DNA of 64,000 nucleotides, taken from NCBI RefSeq assembly GCF_001570865.1, contig NZ_BCSM01000011.1:39907-103906 (forward strand). Reading direction: 5' to 3'. Numbering within the stretch: the stretch's first letter is position 1; each line of letters starts with the position of its first letter. The stretch comes from Rothia kristinae NBRC 15354. Lineage in GTDB: Bacteria; Actinomycetota; Actinomycetes; Actinomycetales; Micrococcaceae. Made by a program: the position numbers and the translations under genes. Shown here piece after piece: positions 56,862 through 64,000 of the stretch. The notes under the pieces were generated by a model that was not told where the DNA came from, searched no databases, and worked only from the letters and a program-made list of their open reading frames with translations.

Positions 56862-58346
56862 ATGACTGAAAACACCGCGGCTCCGCGCCGCACCCCCGCC
56901 GCCGACACCCCGACGCCGCAGCCTCGCGGCGGCCTGGATCGGTTCTTCCACATCACCGCCCGCGGCTCCACGGTGGGCACCGAGATCCGCGGCGGCCTGG
57001 CCACGTTCTTCACGATGAGCTACATCGTGGTCCTGAATCCCCTGGTCATCGGGCTGATCGCGGACGCGAACGGCTCCCAGCTCGGCCTGGCCCGGGTCGC
57101 CGCCGCCACGTCGCTGGTCTCCGGGATCATGACCATCCTGATGGCCGTGATCGCCAAGCAGCCCTTCGCGATGTCCGCGGGCCTGGGCATCAACGCCTTC
57201 CTCGCCGCGACCATGACGACGACGCCGAACCTCACCTGGCCGGAGCTGATGGGCATGGTCGTGTGGGCCGGCGTCATCATGTTCGTCCTGGTGCTCACCG
57301 GCTTCCGCACCGCGGTGTTCAACGCGGTGCCGGAGTCGCTGAAGGTCGCGATCGTCGTCGGCATCGGCCTGTTCATCTCCTTCATCGGCTTCGTCAACGC
57401 CGGCTTCATCCGCCGCACCCCGGACGCCGCGGGCACCACCGTGCCGGTGACCTTCGGGGTGGACGGGCAGCTGATCGGCTGGCCGATCCTGGTGTTCCTG
57501 GTCGGGCTGTTCCTGACCATCGCCCTGATGATCCGCAAGGTGCGCGGGGCGATCCTCATCGGCGTCATCGCCTCCACGATCCTCGCGGTGATCCTCGAGG
57601 CCGTGGCCCCGTCCGGGACCTCCGCGGACTCCGCCACCGGCTGGTCCCTGGTCGCCCCGGCCCTGCCCAGCCAGTGGCTGAGCCTGCCGGATCTGTCCCT
57701 GGTCGGGGCGGTGGATCTGTTCGGCGGCTTCACCTCCCTCGGGGCGATGGCCGCGAGCCTGCTGGTCTTCGCGATCCTGCTCTCGGTGTTCTTCGACGCG
57801 ATGGGCACCTCGGTGGGCCTGGCCACGGAGGCCGGGACCGTGGACCGGCAGGGCAACATCTACGGGATGAACCGCGTGCTGGCCGTGGACGCCCTGGGTT
57901 CGGTGGCCGGCGGCGGCGCCTCCGCATCGTCGTCGCAGATCTTCGTGGAGTCCGCGACCGGCATCGGCGAGGGCGCGCGCACCGGCCTGGCCACGGTGGT
58001 CACCGGCCTGCTGTTCCTGGCGGCCATGTTCTTCTCCCCGCTGGTGAACATCGTGCCCTTCGAGGCGGTGGCCCCGGCGCTGGTCGTGGTCGGCTTCCTC
58101 ATGGTCAGCCAGGCCGTGCACGTGCAGTGGGACGACTGGGGCCTGGGCATCCCGGCCTTCCTGACCATCGCGATGATGCCGTTCACCTACTCGATCGCCG
58201 ACGGCATCGGCGCGGGCTTCGTCTCCTTCACCTTCATCCGCCTGGTGCAGGGCCGCGGCCGGGAGGTCCACCCGCTGATGTACCTGGTGTCCCTGGCCTT
58301 CCTGGCCTACTTCGGGATGGGCCTGATCCAGGGCTGGACGCACTGA
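56862..58346 (+). CDS. NCS2/AzgA-family purine permease
   Basis: Hypoxanthine/guanine/adenine:proton symporter, 494 aa with about 13 helices. AzgA-like features: LDRFFHITARGSTVGTEIRG before helix 1, GGLATFFTMSYIVVLNPLVI, MSAGLGINAFLAATM (the GxGxNAF motif), FFDAMGTSVGLATEAG and the signature GGGASASSSQIFVESATGI. Substrate specificity within purines not resolvable. ATG 56862 chosen because the family-conserved part starts just after it. A second NCS2 permease of the UraA type is at 23379. Followed by a strong terminator. Confidence 0.9.
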   Translation: MTENTAAPRRTPAADTPTPQPRGGLDRFFHITARGSTVGTEIRGGLATFFTMSYIVVLNPLVIGLIADANGSQLGLARVAAATSLVSGIMTILMAVIAKQPFAMSAGLGINAFLAATMTTTPNLTWPELMGMVVWAGVIMFVLVLTGFRTAVFNAVPESLKVAIVVGIGLFISFIGFVNAGFIRRTPDAAGTTVPVTFGVDGQLIGWPILVFLVGLFLTIALMIRKVRGAILIGVIASTILAVILEAVAPSGTSADSATGWSLVAPALPSQWLSLPDLSLVGAVDLFGGFTSLGAMAASLLVFAILLSVFFDAMGTSVGLATEAGTVDRQGNIYGMNRVLAVDALGSVAGGGASASSSQIFVESATGIGEGARTGLATVVTGLLFLAAMFFSPLVNIVPFEAVAPALVVVGFLMVSQAVHVQWDDWGLGIPAFLTIAMMPFTYSIADGIGAGFVSFTFIRLVQGRGREVHPLMYLVSLAFLAYFGMGLIQGWTH

Positions 58347-58420
58347 CCCTCACCGCATCCGCGCCGATGGCGGACGCGCCGCCATCGCCGAGCCGCTGGT
58401 GGCCGCACGAGCCGAACGCA

Positions 58421-58459
58421 CCGAAGCCCCGGTCCTGGAACACCAGGCCGGGGCTTCGG
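58421..58459 (+). terminator. Strong hairpin after the purine permease
   Basis: CCGAAGCCCCGG (58421-58432) pairs perfectly with 58448-58459, and CCTGG (58434-58438) with CCAGG (58443-58447), leaving a 4-nt AACA loop and one bulged T: about 17 bp. Followed by CTCATCAATCACT. Confidence 0.8.
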
Positions 58460-58567
58460 CTCATCAATCACTCGCACCTTTGAGGTGATTCCCACCATAC
58501 GCACCGACCCTGGGGTTCTCCTGTGCCGCACCTCGGACTTCCCCCGACGCCGCCTATCCTGGTTCCC

Positions 58568-58984
58568 ATGCCCACGCTGGATGACGACGCCCGCTGCCCC
58601 TGCGGCACCGGCGAGACCTACGGCGCCTGCTGCGCCCGGCACCACCGGGGCGCACCCGCCCCCACGGCGGAGGCGCTGATGCGCTCCCGCTTCACGGCCT
58701 TCGCCCTGGGGCTGGCCGACTACCTGCTGGCCACCTGGTACCCGAGCACCCGGCCGGCCTCATTGGAGCTGGACCCGCAGATCCGGTGGCAGCGCCTGGA
58801 GATCCTGCAGACCTCCGGAGGTCCCTTCGACGACGCCGCCCGCGTGCGCTTCGCCGCGCACTGGCGCTCCGTCCCCGGCATCCCGGGCGAGCATCGGCGT
58901 CGCGGGGTGCAGGAGGAGGACAGCCGGTTTCTGCGTGAGGATGGACGCTGGTACTACCTGGACGAGGCGCCCGCCCGACGCTGA
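58568..58984 (+). CDS. YchJ-family (UPF0225) protein with SEC-C motif
   Basis: 138 aa. The N-terminal SEC-C zinc motif is CPCGTGETYGACCARHH (about residues 9-25); then AEALMRSRFTAFALGLADYL and DPQIRWQRLEIL, the YchJ core, ending VQEEDSRFLREDGRWYYLD. Biological function of YchJ proteins is unresolved; SEC-C domains often contact ribosomes or SecB. Start at ATG 58568: TATCCT ends 7 nt upstream, another predicted leaderless message, which also excludes the longer in-frame GTG/ATG at 58523. Confidence 0.88.
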   Translation: MPTLDDDARCPCGTGETYGACCARHHRGAPAPTAEALMRSRFTAFALGLADYLLATWYPSTRPASLELDPQIRWQRLEILQTSGGPFDDAARVRFAAHWRSVPGIPGEHRRRGVQEEDSRFLREDGRWYYLDEAPARR

Positions 58985-59019
58985 CCGGTCTGGGCCGGGC
59001 CGGACAGAGCTGGGCCGGA

Positions 59020-59691
59020 TCAGTCCCGGCCGGATCGCGCCCGATCATCGGGGCGGGTCAGCCCGCGCGCCATCCGCCCGGTGGTGGCCGGCTCCCACGC
59101 CCCGCCCCCGGGGTAGGCCTCCCCGAGGGAGCGGAAGCCGCGGCGGGCGTAGAAGCGCTCGGCGCCGTCGTTGCCGTTGATGATCCACAGGTATGCCGGC
59201 TCCTCGGCGCCCAGGACGGCGTCCAGCAGGTGCCCGCCGAGCCCGCGGCCCTGCGCCTCGGGCAGCACGTACAGGGTCACCAGGGTGCGCGGCGGCTTCC
59301 CAGCGACGCCGGGCAGGGGCGCAGCGCCCGCCTTCGCCTCCCACGACTGAGGCCCGTCCGTGCTCAGCGCCAACCCGACGGGGCGGAACCACAGGTCCGG
59401 GTCCGCCCCGATCGAGCAGCAGCCGAACTCGTTGCTCTGCCCGAAGCCGGGATTGGCCCAGGCGATCACCGCGCGGGTTGCGGGCGCGGCGAGATTCTCC
59501 CGATCCTCGGCGGCGACGCTCTCCGCCTCGGCGCGGATGCGCCGCCCGAAGTCCTCGTCGATGATCCGCGCGTAGGCGGTCTCCAGGCACTGTAGATGCA
59601 GGCGGGTGAAGGTCTGCGGATCCGCGGAGCCGGGGCCGGCATCCACCGGGGCGATGCGGAATTCGCCGTCGCCGACGAACCACCCGCTCAC
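59020..59691 (-). CDS. GNAT-family N-acetyltransferase
   Basis: 223 aa. The GNAT fold is seen from RTLVTLYVLPEAQGRGLGGH (motif A, with the RGxG acetyl-CoA loop) followed by LLDAVLGAEEPAYLWIINGN and AERFYARRGFRSLGEA, the usual C-terminal Tyr-containing strand. The N-terminal 110 residues are longer than a minimal GNAT and include VIAWANPGFGQSNEFGCCSI. Acceptor unknown. GTG 59691 overlaps the stop of the thiamine-binding-protein gene as GTGA, so the two are co-translated. Confidence 0.8.
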   Translation of the reverse strand: MSGWFVGDGEFRIAPVDAGPGSADPQTFTRLHLQCLETAYARIIDEDFGRRIRAEAESVAAEDRENLAAPATRAVIAWANPGFGQSNEFGCCSIGADPDLWFRPVGLALSTDGPQSWEAKAGAAPLPGVAGKPPRTLVTLYVLPEAQGRGLGGHLLDAVLGAEEPAYLWIINGNDGAERFYARRGFRSLGEAYPGGGAWEPATTGRMARGLTRPDDRARSGRD

Positions 59692-60041
59692 GCGGCGCCC
59701 GTCCCGGCGTCCTTCCCGCCCTGCCCGCTCTCCAGGGCGCGGCGCTGCACGGCCCGCTCGAGCCGCTCGATCTTGCCGGTGAGCTCCCCGGTGTACCCGG
59801 GGCGGATGTCCGCCTTGAGCACGAGGGAGACCCGCGTGCCGTACTCGCCGACGGCCTCGGCGGCGCGCTTGACGACGTCCATGCACTCATCCCATTCGCC
59901 TTCGATGGTGGTGAACATGGCGTCGGTGCGGTGCGGCAGACCGGAGTCGCGGACCACGGTGACGGCGGCCGCGACAGCGTCGTGCACGGAGGCGTCCGGG
60001 GACTCGCCGCCGGAGGGGACCAGGGAGAAGGCAACCAGCAT
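59688..60041 (-). CDS. Thiamine-binding protein (DUF77/MTH1187 family)
   Basis: 117 aa ferredoxin-like protein of the MTH1187/YkoF group, members of which bind thiamine or HMP. Recognised from MLVAFSLVPSGG at the start, AVTVVRDSGLPHRTDAMFTT, IEGEWDECMDVVKRAAEAV and RVSLVLKADIRPG. C-terminal 25 residues are basic and Gly-rich. Cytosolic; role in thiamine homeostasis is family knowledge, not shown here. First gene before the GNAT. The 194 bp between it and the spermidine-synthase-like gene hold no clear feature. Confidence 0.85.
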   Translation of the reverse strand: MLVAFSLVPSGGESPDASVHDAVAAAVTVVRDSGLPHRTDAMFTTIEGEWDECMDVVKRAAEAVGEYGTRVSLVLKADIRPGYTGELTGKIERLERAVQRRALESGQGGKDAGTGAA

Positions 60042-60235
60042 GATCCCAGCCTGCCACTTTTCCCACCCCGTGGGGAGGGGGGCTCACGGTCGGCGACCCG
60101 CCCGACGGGCGAAGTCATCCAGGGCCTGCGCCACGAGGGGAACGGTCCGACGCGCGGCTGAGCTTATTGAGACGCCGGTGCGTCGATCTTCTCATCAAGC
60201 GTCTTCCTGAGACTACCGGGCGCCCGACGGGGGAC

Positions 60236-61105
60236 TCAGTCCCGGCGCGGTGACGCGCCGGCGGCGAAGCGGCGGGTCCACGCCTCGTCCCGGTACTGGG
60301 CGGGCACCGCCCCGCCGAGCAGCTCCCTGGCCAGGCGGGCGGCGTCATCGGAGCCCTCGACCGGCAGCGGAGCGTCCGAGGCGAGCAGGATGACGTTGCC
60401 GTAGCGGCGCCCCTTGAGCATCGGCGGATCCGCGATCACCGCGACGTGCCCGAACACCTCGGCCAGGCCGGCGATCTCCTCCCGCACCCCGAGCATCCGC
60501 CGGTCATCCCCGCAGTTGGCGACGTACAGCCCGCCCGGGGCGAGGGAACGGTGAGCGTGGGCGAAGAACTCCGCGGTGGTCAGCGGCCGCGGGGTCACGG
60601 CCCCGGCGAACACGTCTCGGATGATCACGTCCCGGCTGGCCTGTGCGAAGCCCTCGGTGACCTGCCGGGCCTCCCCCACCCGGATCCGCACGGTGGGGGC
60701 GCGGGGCACGTCGAACCACTCGCGCACCAGCGCGGCGAGCCGGGCATCCAGCTCGACGACGGTGCTGCGGCTGCGCGGCCAGGTCGCGGCCGTCCAGCGG
60801 GCCAGGGAGCAGCCCGCGCCGCCCAGGTGGGTCGCCCGCAGCCGCTCGGGGTCCAGGTGGGCGGGGACGAACAGCTCGAGGAAGGCCGCGATCCACCGCA
60901 TGTACTCGAAGGCCAGCTCCCGGGGCTGCCCGAGGATCACGTGGCTGGACTGCACGCCGTTGACCAGCAGCAGCCAGGCGTCCGGGTGGAAGCGATCCGG
61001 CACGAGCTCGGCGGTGCCGGTGTCGATGGGGTGCTCCCCGGGCACGGGCCCGGCCGACGTCGTCTCCGGGGTGTGCTCCTGCCGTGCGCCGCGCTTCCTG
61101 CCCAT
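60236..61105 (-). CDS. Spermidine synthase-like methyltransferase-fold protein
   Basis: 289 aa class I Rossmann protein of the actinobacterial spermidine-synthase-like group. Visible: LLVNGVQSSHVILGQPRELAF at the start of the fold (polyamine-synthase-like beta domain), LGGAGCSLARWTAATWP (glycine-rich loop), VVELDARLAALVREWF (acidic ribose-binding residue) and SRDVIIRDVFAG, where true spermidine synthases have the catalytic Asp motif; the LTTAEFFAHAHRSLAPGG and LYVANCGDD strands follow. Many such proteins are not aminopropyltransferases, so the reaction is undecided. TAGGGT lies 8 nt before the ATG. Confidence 0.82.
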   Translation of the reverse strand: MGRKRGARQEHTPETTSAGPVPGEHPIDTGTAELVPDRFHPDAWLLLVNGVQSSHVILGQPRELAFEYMRWIAAFLELFVPAHLDPERLRATHLGGAGCSLARWTAATWPRSRSTVVELDARLAALVREWFDVPRAPTVRIRVGEARQVTEGFAQASRDVIIRDVFAGAVTPRPLTTAEFFAHAHRSLAPGGLYVANCGDDRRMLGVREEIAGLAEVFGHVAVIADPPMLKGRRYGNVILLASDAPLPVEGSDDAARLARELLGGAVPAQYRDEAWTRRFAAGASPRRD

Positions 61106-61154
61106 GGCACCCCACCCTACGACGCCGCCAGGCCTACGCCTCCGGCGTGGGGGG

Positions 61155-61799
61155 CTACTTCAGAGCCTCTTGTGTCTGACGCGCGAACTCCTTGACTTCC
61201 TCCGGAGAGGAATCGGGCACCGTCACGCTCACCGTGCCTTCAGTAGCGGCCAGACGGCAGCCTTCCAGAGGCTGCCCCTCCTCGGGGCGCGGGTTGTTGG
61301 ATCCGCAGTAGCCGCCGGGGATAGGGGTTCCGCTGTGCTTGAATGCCGCGGCGTTACCCGGCGTCTTCGTGTCTTCGAGGGTCATGATGGGGCTGTAGCT
61401 GATATAGGCATATTTGCTGCCCTTGGTGTACGTGATGCTGTTTCCGAGCTGCCCCGCACTCTGGATCTTCCACTCACCGATCGTCGCGGGTGCCTTCGTC
61501 TCACTCGTGATGTTCAGGATGGGGGCGTCGCCATCCGCTTCCGCATCCAGGCTGGGTGCCGAGGAACTGCTCCCGGACGACATGGAAGAGCCACCGCCGG
61601 ACGCTGAGGGCTCCTCACTGGCGACGGACTCGGAAGCGGTATCAGACGCCTCAGCGGAAGCCGCCGGCGAGGAGGACGACGCTGCAGGAGCCGCGGACGA
61701 AGGGCTAGAGTCCTGATCCGATGAGCCGCAGGCCGTGATTCCCAAGGTGATCAGGAGGATGGAGGCGGAAGCTCCCATCGAGCGAGTGATGTTCATCAT
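61155..61799 (-). CDS. Secreted lipoprotein of unknown function
   Basis: About 214 aa. Lipoprotein signal ASILLITLGITACGS with the lipobox ITAC, Cys near residue 23, then a Ser/Ala/Glu-rich spacer to about 90 and a small globular domain (ATIGEWKIQSAGQLGNSITY, YAYISYSPIMTLEDT, GGYCGSNNPRPEEG with two Cys likely disulfide-linked, and TVPDSSPEEVKEFARQTQ). Family not recognised. ATG 61799 (MMNIT) chosen; ATG 61814 or 61796 also possible. GC content and codon use are softer than flanking genes. Convergence is absent: downstream is the methyltransferase-like gene on the same strand, separated by 50 nt. Confidence 0.72.
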   Translation of the reverse strand: MMNITRSMGASASILLITLGITACGSSDQDSSPSSAAPAASSSSPAASAEASDTASESVASEEPSASGGGSSMSSGSSSSAPSLDAEADGDAPILNITSETKAPATIGEWKIQSAGQLGNSITYTKGSKYAYISYSPIMTLEDTKTPGNAAAFKHSGTPIPGGYCGSNNPRPEEGQPLEGCRLAATEGTVSVTVPDSSPEEVKEFARQTQEALK

Positions 61800-61830
61800 G
61801 TTCTCAGAGTACATACCGGGATGGTCAGCG

Positions 61831-63093
61831 TCAGCGCTCTTCGGTCTCAGTGGAGTCGGTGAGGGTCCGCACCCCGATGACGCCCATGACCAGCACGATC
61901 CCGGCGAGGAGGGTGAAGGAGATCTGCTGGGAGTGCACGAACCCGTCAACCAGCCCGGCGTCCCAGGCTCCCTGCGGCAGGCTCCGACCCACGACGGCGG
62001 CCATCACGGTGCCGACGATGGCCACGCCCACGGCGTTGCCCAGCTCCTGGGCCGTGTCGTTCAGGGCCGAGCCGATGGAGGTGTGGGATTCCGGCAGGGC
62101 CCCCACCAGGGCCACCGCCCCGGTGGTCATGATGATGCGCATCCCGGCGGTCATGATCAGCATGCCGACGGCGCACCACAGATAGCCGTGGGACAGCGCC
62201 CAGATCCAGATGGCCAGGGCCAGCAGCACGCACACCAGGCCGATGATGGAGGTGCGCCGCTGCCCGATCCGGGCCACCAGGCCGTCCACCAGCGGACCCA
62301 CGGCCAGCATGCCCACCACGAAGGGCAGGTTGGCCAGCCCCGCGCGGAACGCGGACCAGCCCCAGGCGAACTGGTAGAGCTGGGTGGAGACGAACATGAC
62401 GCCGCGGCGCAGGTCCTCGGAGCGGTCCGGGCTGACCCCGAAGCGCACGCCGAGCCAGGCCAGCAGGGCGGCGGGGGCGTTGAGGACCAGCAGGGCCTGC
62501 CAGGGCATGTGCGCCACGGCCAGCCCGGCCAGGGTGGGCCCGAGGGCGAAGCCGACCATGGAGACCACCATGATCAGGCCGATGGCCCGGCCGCGCAGCA
62601 CGTCGTCGTCGAACAGCCGGAAGATCAGGGACATGGTGATGGGCGCCATCAGGGCCGCGAAGGCCCCGGACAGGGCGCGCACGGCGATCAGCTGCTCGGG
62701 GGTCCGCACCAGCAGCACGCCCAGCCCGGCCAGGCCGAACAGGGCCAGGCCGGTGAGCAGGGTGCGGCGGCGCCCGATCTTATCCCCGATGGTGCCGCCG
62801 ACCATGAGCAGGCCGCCGAAGGTCAGGGAGTAGGCCCCGACGATCCACTGCAGGTCCGTGGGGCTGGCGTGCAGCTCGCGCCCGACGGTGGGCAGGGCGA
62901 TGTTGAGGATGGAGTTGTCCACCATCTCCACGAGCATGGCCAGGCACAGCCCCAGCAGGGCGGGCCAGGCCGCGCGCAGGGACTGGGGGGAGGTGGTGCG
63001 GCGGGCGCGGTGGCGTGCGCCGGGGTGGGGTGCGACGGCGGCGCGCGGGGCGCCGTCGGAGACCGCGGGGGTCTCGAGGGTATCGGTGGTCAT
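61831..63093 (-). CDS. DHA2-type MFS exporter, apparently short in the middle
   Basis: 420 aa drug-efflux-type transporter. Helix 1 MLVEMVDNSILNIALPTVG (the LDxTIVNVALP-like DHA2 signature), motif A GGTIGDKIGRRRTLLTG and motif C SMVGFALGPTLAGLA are intact. After helix 6 (LGVRFGVSPDRSEDLRRG) the sequence jumps to MFVSTQLYQFAWGWSAFRAG, a region that in 14-helix DHA2 pumps lies after two further helices, and total length is 420 versus about 480-510. An in-frame internal deletion of some 60-80 residues is inferred. ATG 63093; divergent from, and surely regulated by, the TetR gene over four operators. Confidence 0.82.
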   Translation of the reverse strand: MTTDTLETPAVSDGAPRAAVAPHPGARHRARRTTSPQSLRAAWPALLGLCLAMLVEMVDNSILNIALPTVGRELHASPTDLQWIVGAYSLTFGGLLMVGGTIGDKIGRRRTLLTGLALFGLAGLGVLLVRTPEQLIAVRALSGAFAALMAPITMSLIFRLFDDDVLRGRAIGLIMVVSMVGFALGPTLAGLAVAHMPWQALLVLNAPAALLAWLGVRFGVSPDRSEDLRRGVMFVSTQLYQFAWGWSAFRAGLANLPFVVGMLAVGPLVDGLVARIGQRRTSIIGLVCVLLALAIWIWALSHGYLWCAVGMLIMTAGMRIIMTTGAVALVGALPESHTSIGSALNDTAQELGNAVGVAIVGTVMAAVVGRSLPQGAWDAGLVDGFVHSQQISFTLLAGIVLVMGVIGVRTLTDSTETEER

Positions 63094-63114
63094 GGGAAGA
63101 GCCTTTCGGGAGGA

Positions 63115-63194
63115 TCGAACGCGGCTCGATTCTGGAACGACGTTCGATTTATCGAACCGTGTTCGAGAATAGAACGATGTTTGATTCCCTGCAA
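63115..63194. promoter_or_regulatory. Four tandem TetR operators with divergent promoters
   Basis: Four 15-bp dyads of consensus TCGAACnnnGTTCGA start at 63115, 63133, 63152 and 63170, i.e. every 18-19 bp; the third, TCGAACCGTGTTCGA, is perfect. Minus-strand exporter promoter: -35 TTGCAG (63189-63194), 17-nt spacer, -10 TATTCT (63166-63171). Plus-strand tetR promoter: -35 TTGATT (63181-63186), 17-nt spacer, -10 TAGCCT (63204-63209). Operators 3 and 4 cover the exporter -10 and the tetR -35. Confidence 0.8.
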
Positions 63195-63216
63195 GCCCGT
63201 GCGTAGCCTCGGTGGC

Positions 63217-63984
63217 ATGAGCCCCGACCCCCGCGCCTCCCGCCGCCCCGCCCGACGCCGCGCCACCCTCTCCGTGGAGGCCATCGTGGACGCCGCGATC
63301 GGCTTCCTGGACCGCGAGGGCGCGGAGAAGCTGACCCTGCGGGCCCTGGCCGCGAGCCTGGACAGCGGGGTGGCCAGCCTCTACTGGTACGCCTCCGGCA
63401 AGGACGAGCTGATGGCGATGGTGGCCGACGAGGTGCTGGGTCGGGCCCTGGCCGAGGACGAGCGGCTGGCCGCAGCAGGCCGCAGCGCCCCGGCCTCCTT
63501 CGAGGGCTTCCCCGCTCCCGCCCCGGACCCCCGCACCAGCCCGGGCACGGCCGAGGCCCTGGGGGACCTGCGCCGACTCTCCCTGTGCCTGTTCACCCAG
63601 ATGCTGGAGCACCGCTGGCTGGCCGAGCAGCTGATCCACGCCGGCCCCGACGAGGAGCACGCGCTGCGCACCTGGGAGCGCACGGGCCGGATCCTGCAGC
63701 GCATGGAGCTGAGCACCGCCCAGCAGTTCCACGCCTCCCTGGCGGTGACCAACTACGCCTCCGGCATGGGCGCGGAGATCTCCCAGCGCCAGAGCGAGGA
63801 GGAGGACGCCGACGTCGAGCAGATGTTCCGCGAGCAGCTGGAGCGCTGGGGGCACACCAGCACCGAGCAGTTCCCCTTCGTGCACTCCGTGCTCGGGGAG
63901 TTCCACCGCCATGATGACCGCACCGAGTACATCGCCGGCCTGGAGCTGCTGCTGGGCGGCATCGAGCGCCAGACCTGGGGCTGA
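63217..63984 (+). CDS. TetR-family repressor, TetR_C class
   Basis: 255 aa. Helix-turn-helix at about 18-65 (LSVEAIVDAAIGFLDREGAE, LTLRALAASLDSGVASLYWY, ASGKDELMAMVADEVL), close to the TetR(tetracycline) class, then a C-terminal TetR_C-like ligand domain with EHRWLAEQLIHAGPDEEHAL and FPFVHSVLGEFHRHDD. Divergent from a DHA2 exporter with four shared operators, so it should repress both genes. Start at ATG 63217: TAGCCT sits 7 nt upstream with a matching -35, so the message is predicted leaderless; no ribosome site is present. Confidence 0.92.
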   Translation: MSPDPRASRRPARRRATLSVEAIVDAAIGFLDREGAEKLTLRALAASLDSGVASLYWYASGKDELMAMVADEVLGRALAEDERLAAAGRSAPASFEGFPAPAPDPRTSPGTAEALGDLRRLSLCLFTQMLEHRWLAEQLIHAGPDEEHALRTWERTGRILQRMELSTAQQFHASLAVTNYASGMGAEISQRQSEEEDADVEQMFREQLERWGHTSTEQFPFVHSVLGEFHRHDDRTEYIAGLELLLGGIERQTWG

Positions 63985-64000
63985 CCGGGGCGCCCGCGCC

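Noticed and set aside
58523..58567. Longer start for the YchJ gene
   Set aside because: The extra 15 codons would begin upstream of the predicted transcription start set by TATCCT and have no family similarity.
61831..63912. 693-codon minus-strand frame joining the MFS exporter to a long N-terminal extension
   Set aside because: The extension is antisense to the divergent TetR gene and would run through the operator array and both promoters.

Overview
This is about 64 kb of a very GC-rich (roughly 70 percent or more) actinobacterial chromosome. Dense gene packing, frequent GTG starts, many TAnnnT -10 boxes placed 6-8 nt before a start codon (leaderless transcripts), a GapB-type long GAPDH, a class-E-like LAxTG cell-wall protein and T4-endonuclease-V-like repair enzyme all fit the order Micrococcales (a Micrococcaceae-like genus is my inference, not shown). 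No rRNA, tRNA, CRISPR array, transposase or prophage gene was seen; the window is mostly core and niche metabolism.

Layout. 0-2.6 kb: TetR regulator translationally coupled to a DHA2 drug exporter (cut by the left edge), then a membrane-anchored HNH (DUF1524) nuclease. 2.7-12.9 kb: nitrilase-fold amidohydrolase, a surface-polysaccharide-like protein coupled to a flippase, serS with a HAD phosphatase, lipid kinase, quinone D-lactate dehydrogenase (dld), rhodanese-pheA. 13-18.7 kb: arginase-fold enzyme lacking one metal ligand, phosphoglucomutase, DUF4190 membrane protein, a decayed MFS exporter, a POT peptide transporter. 18.9-24.7 kb: a five-gene operon (DUF4242 protein, acyl-CoA-dehydrogenase-fold flavoprotein, NitT/TauT-type ABC importer) then a uracil-type permease. 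24.8-30.4 kb: a DUF559-like nuclease-fold gene between two copies of a nested palindrome, a GDPD phosphodiesterase, a small HAD/YbhB operon and a PfkB sugar kinase. 30.6-35.9 kb: sortase-anchored Excalibur protein, gapB, M18 aminopeptidase and a CPBP protease. 36-41.4 kb: 5-oxoprolinase PxpB-PxpC fusion, biotin carboxylase/BCCP fusion and a YcsG-like NRAMP-family transporter. 41.5-46.9 kb: palindromic repeat cluster, TIGR01777 epimerase, UV endonuclease, glutamate symporter, siderophore-interacting protein behind a DtxR-like box, a frameshifted membrane protein. 47-50.5 kb: IclR regulator divergent from an alpha/beta hydrolase-Baeyer-Villiger monooxygenase operon. 50.5-54.6 kb: GntR-type TreR with trehalose-6-phosphate hydrolase, and a sugar porter. 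54.7-56 kb: a second DUF559-like gene again between copies of another palindrome family. 56-64 kb: YagU protein, AzgA purine permease, YchJ, GNAT, thiamine-binding protein, spermidine-synthase-like protein, lipoprotein, and a divergent TetR/MFS exporter pair over four tandem operators.

The most unusual layer is the set of long intergenic palindromes. Several families are built as nested arms, lie mainly at gene 3' ends, and two families bracket the two DUF559-like genes. Functional names below rest on motif recognition in the translated sequence; no database search was possible.
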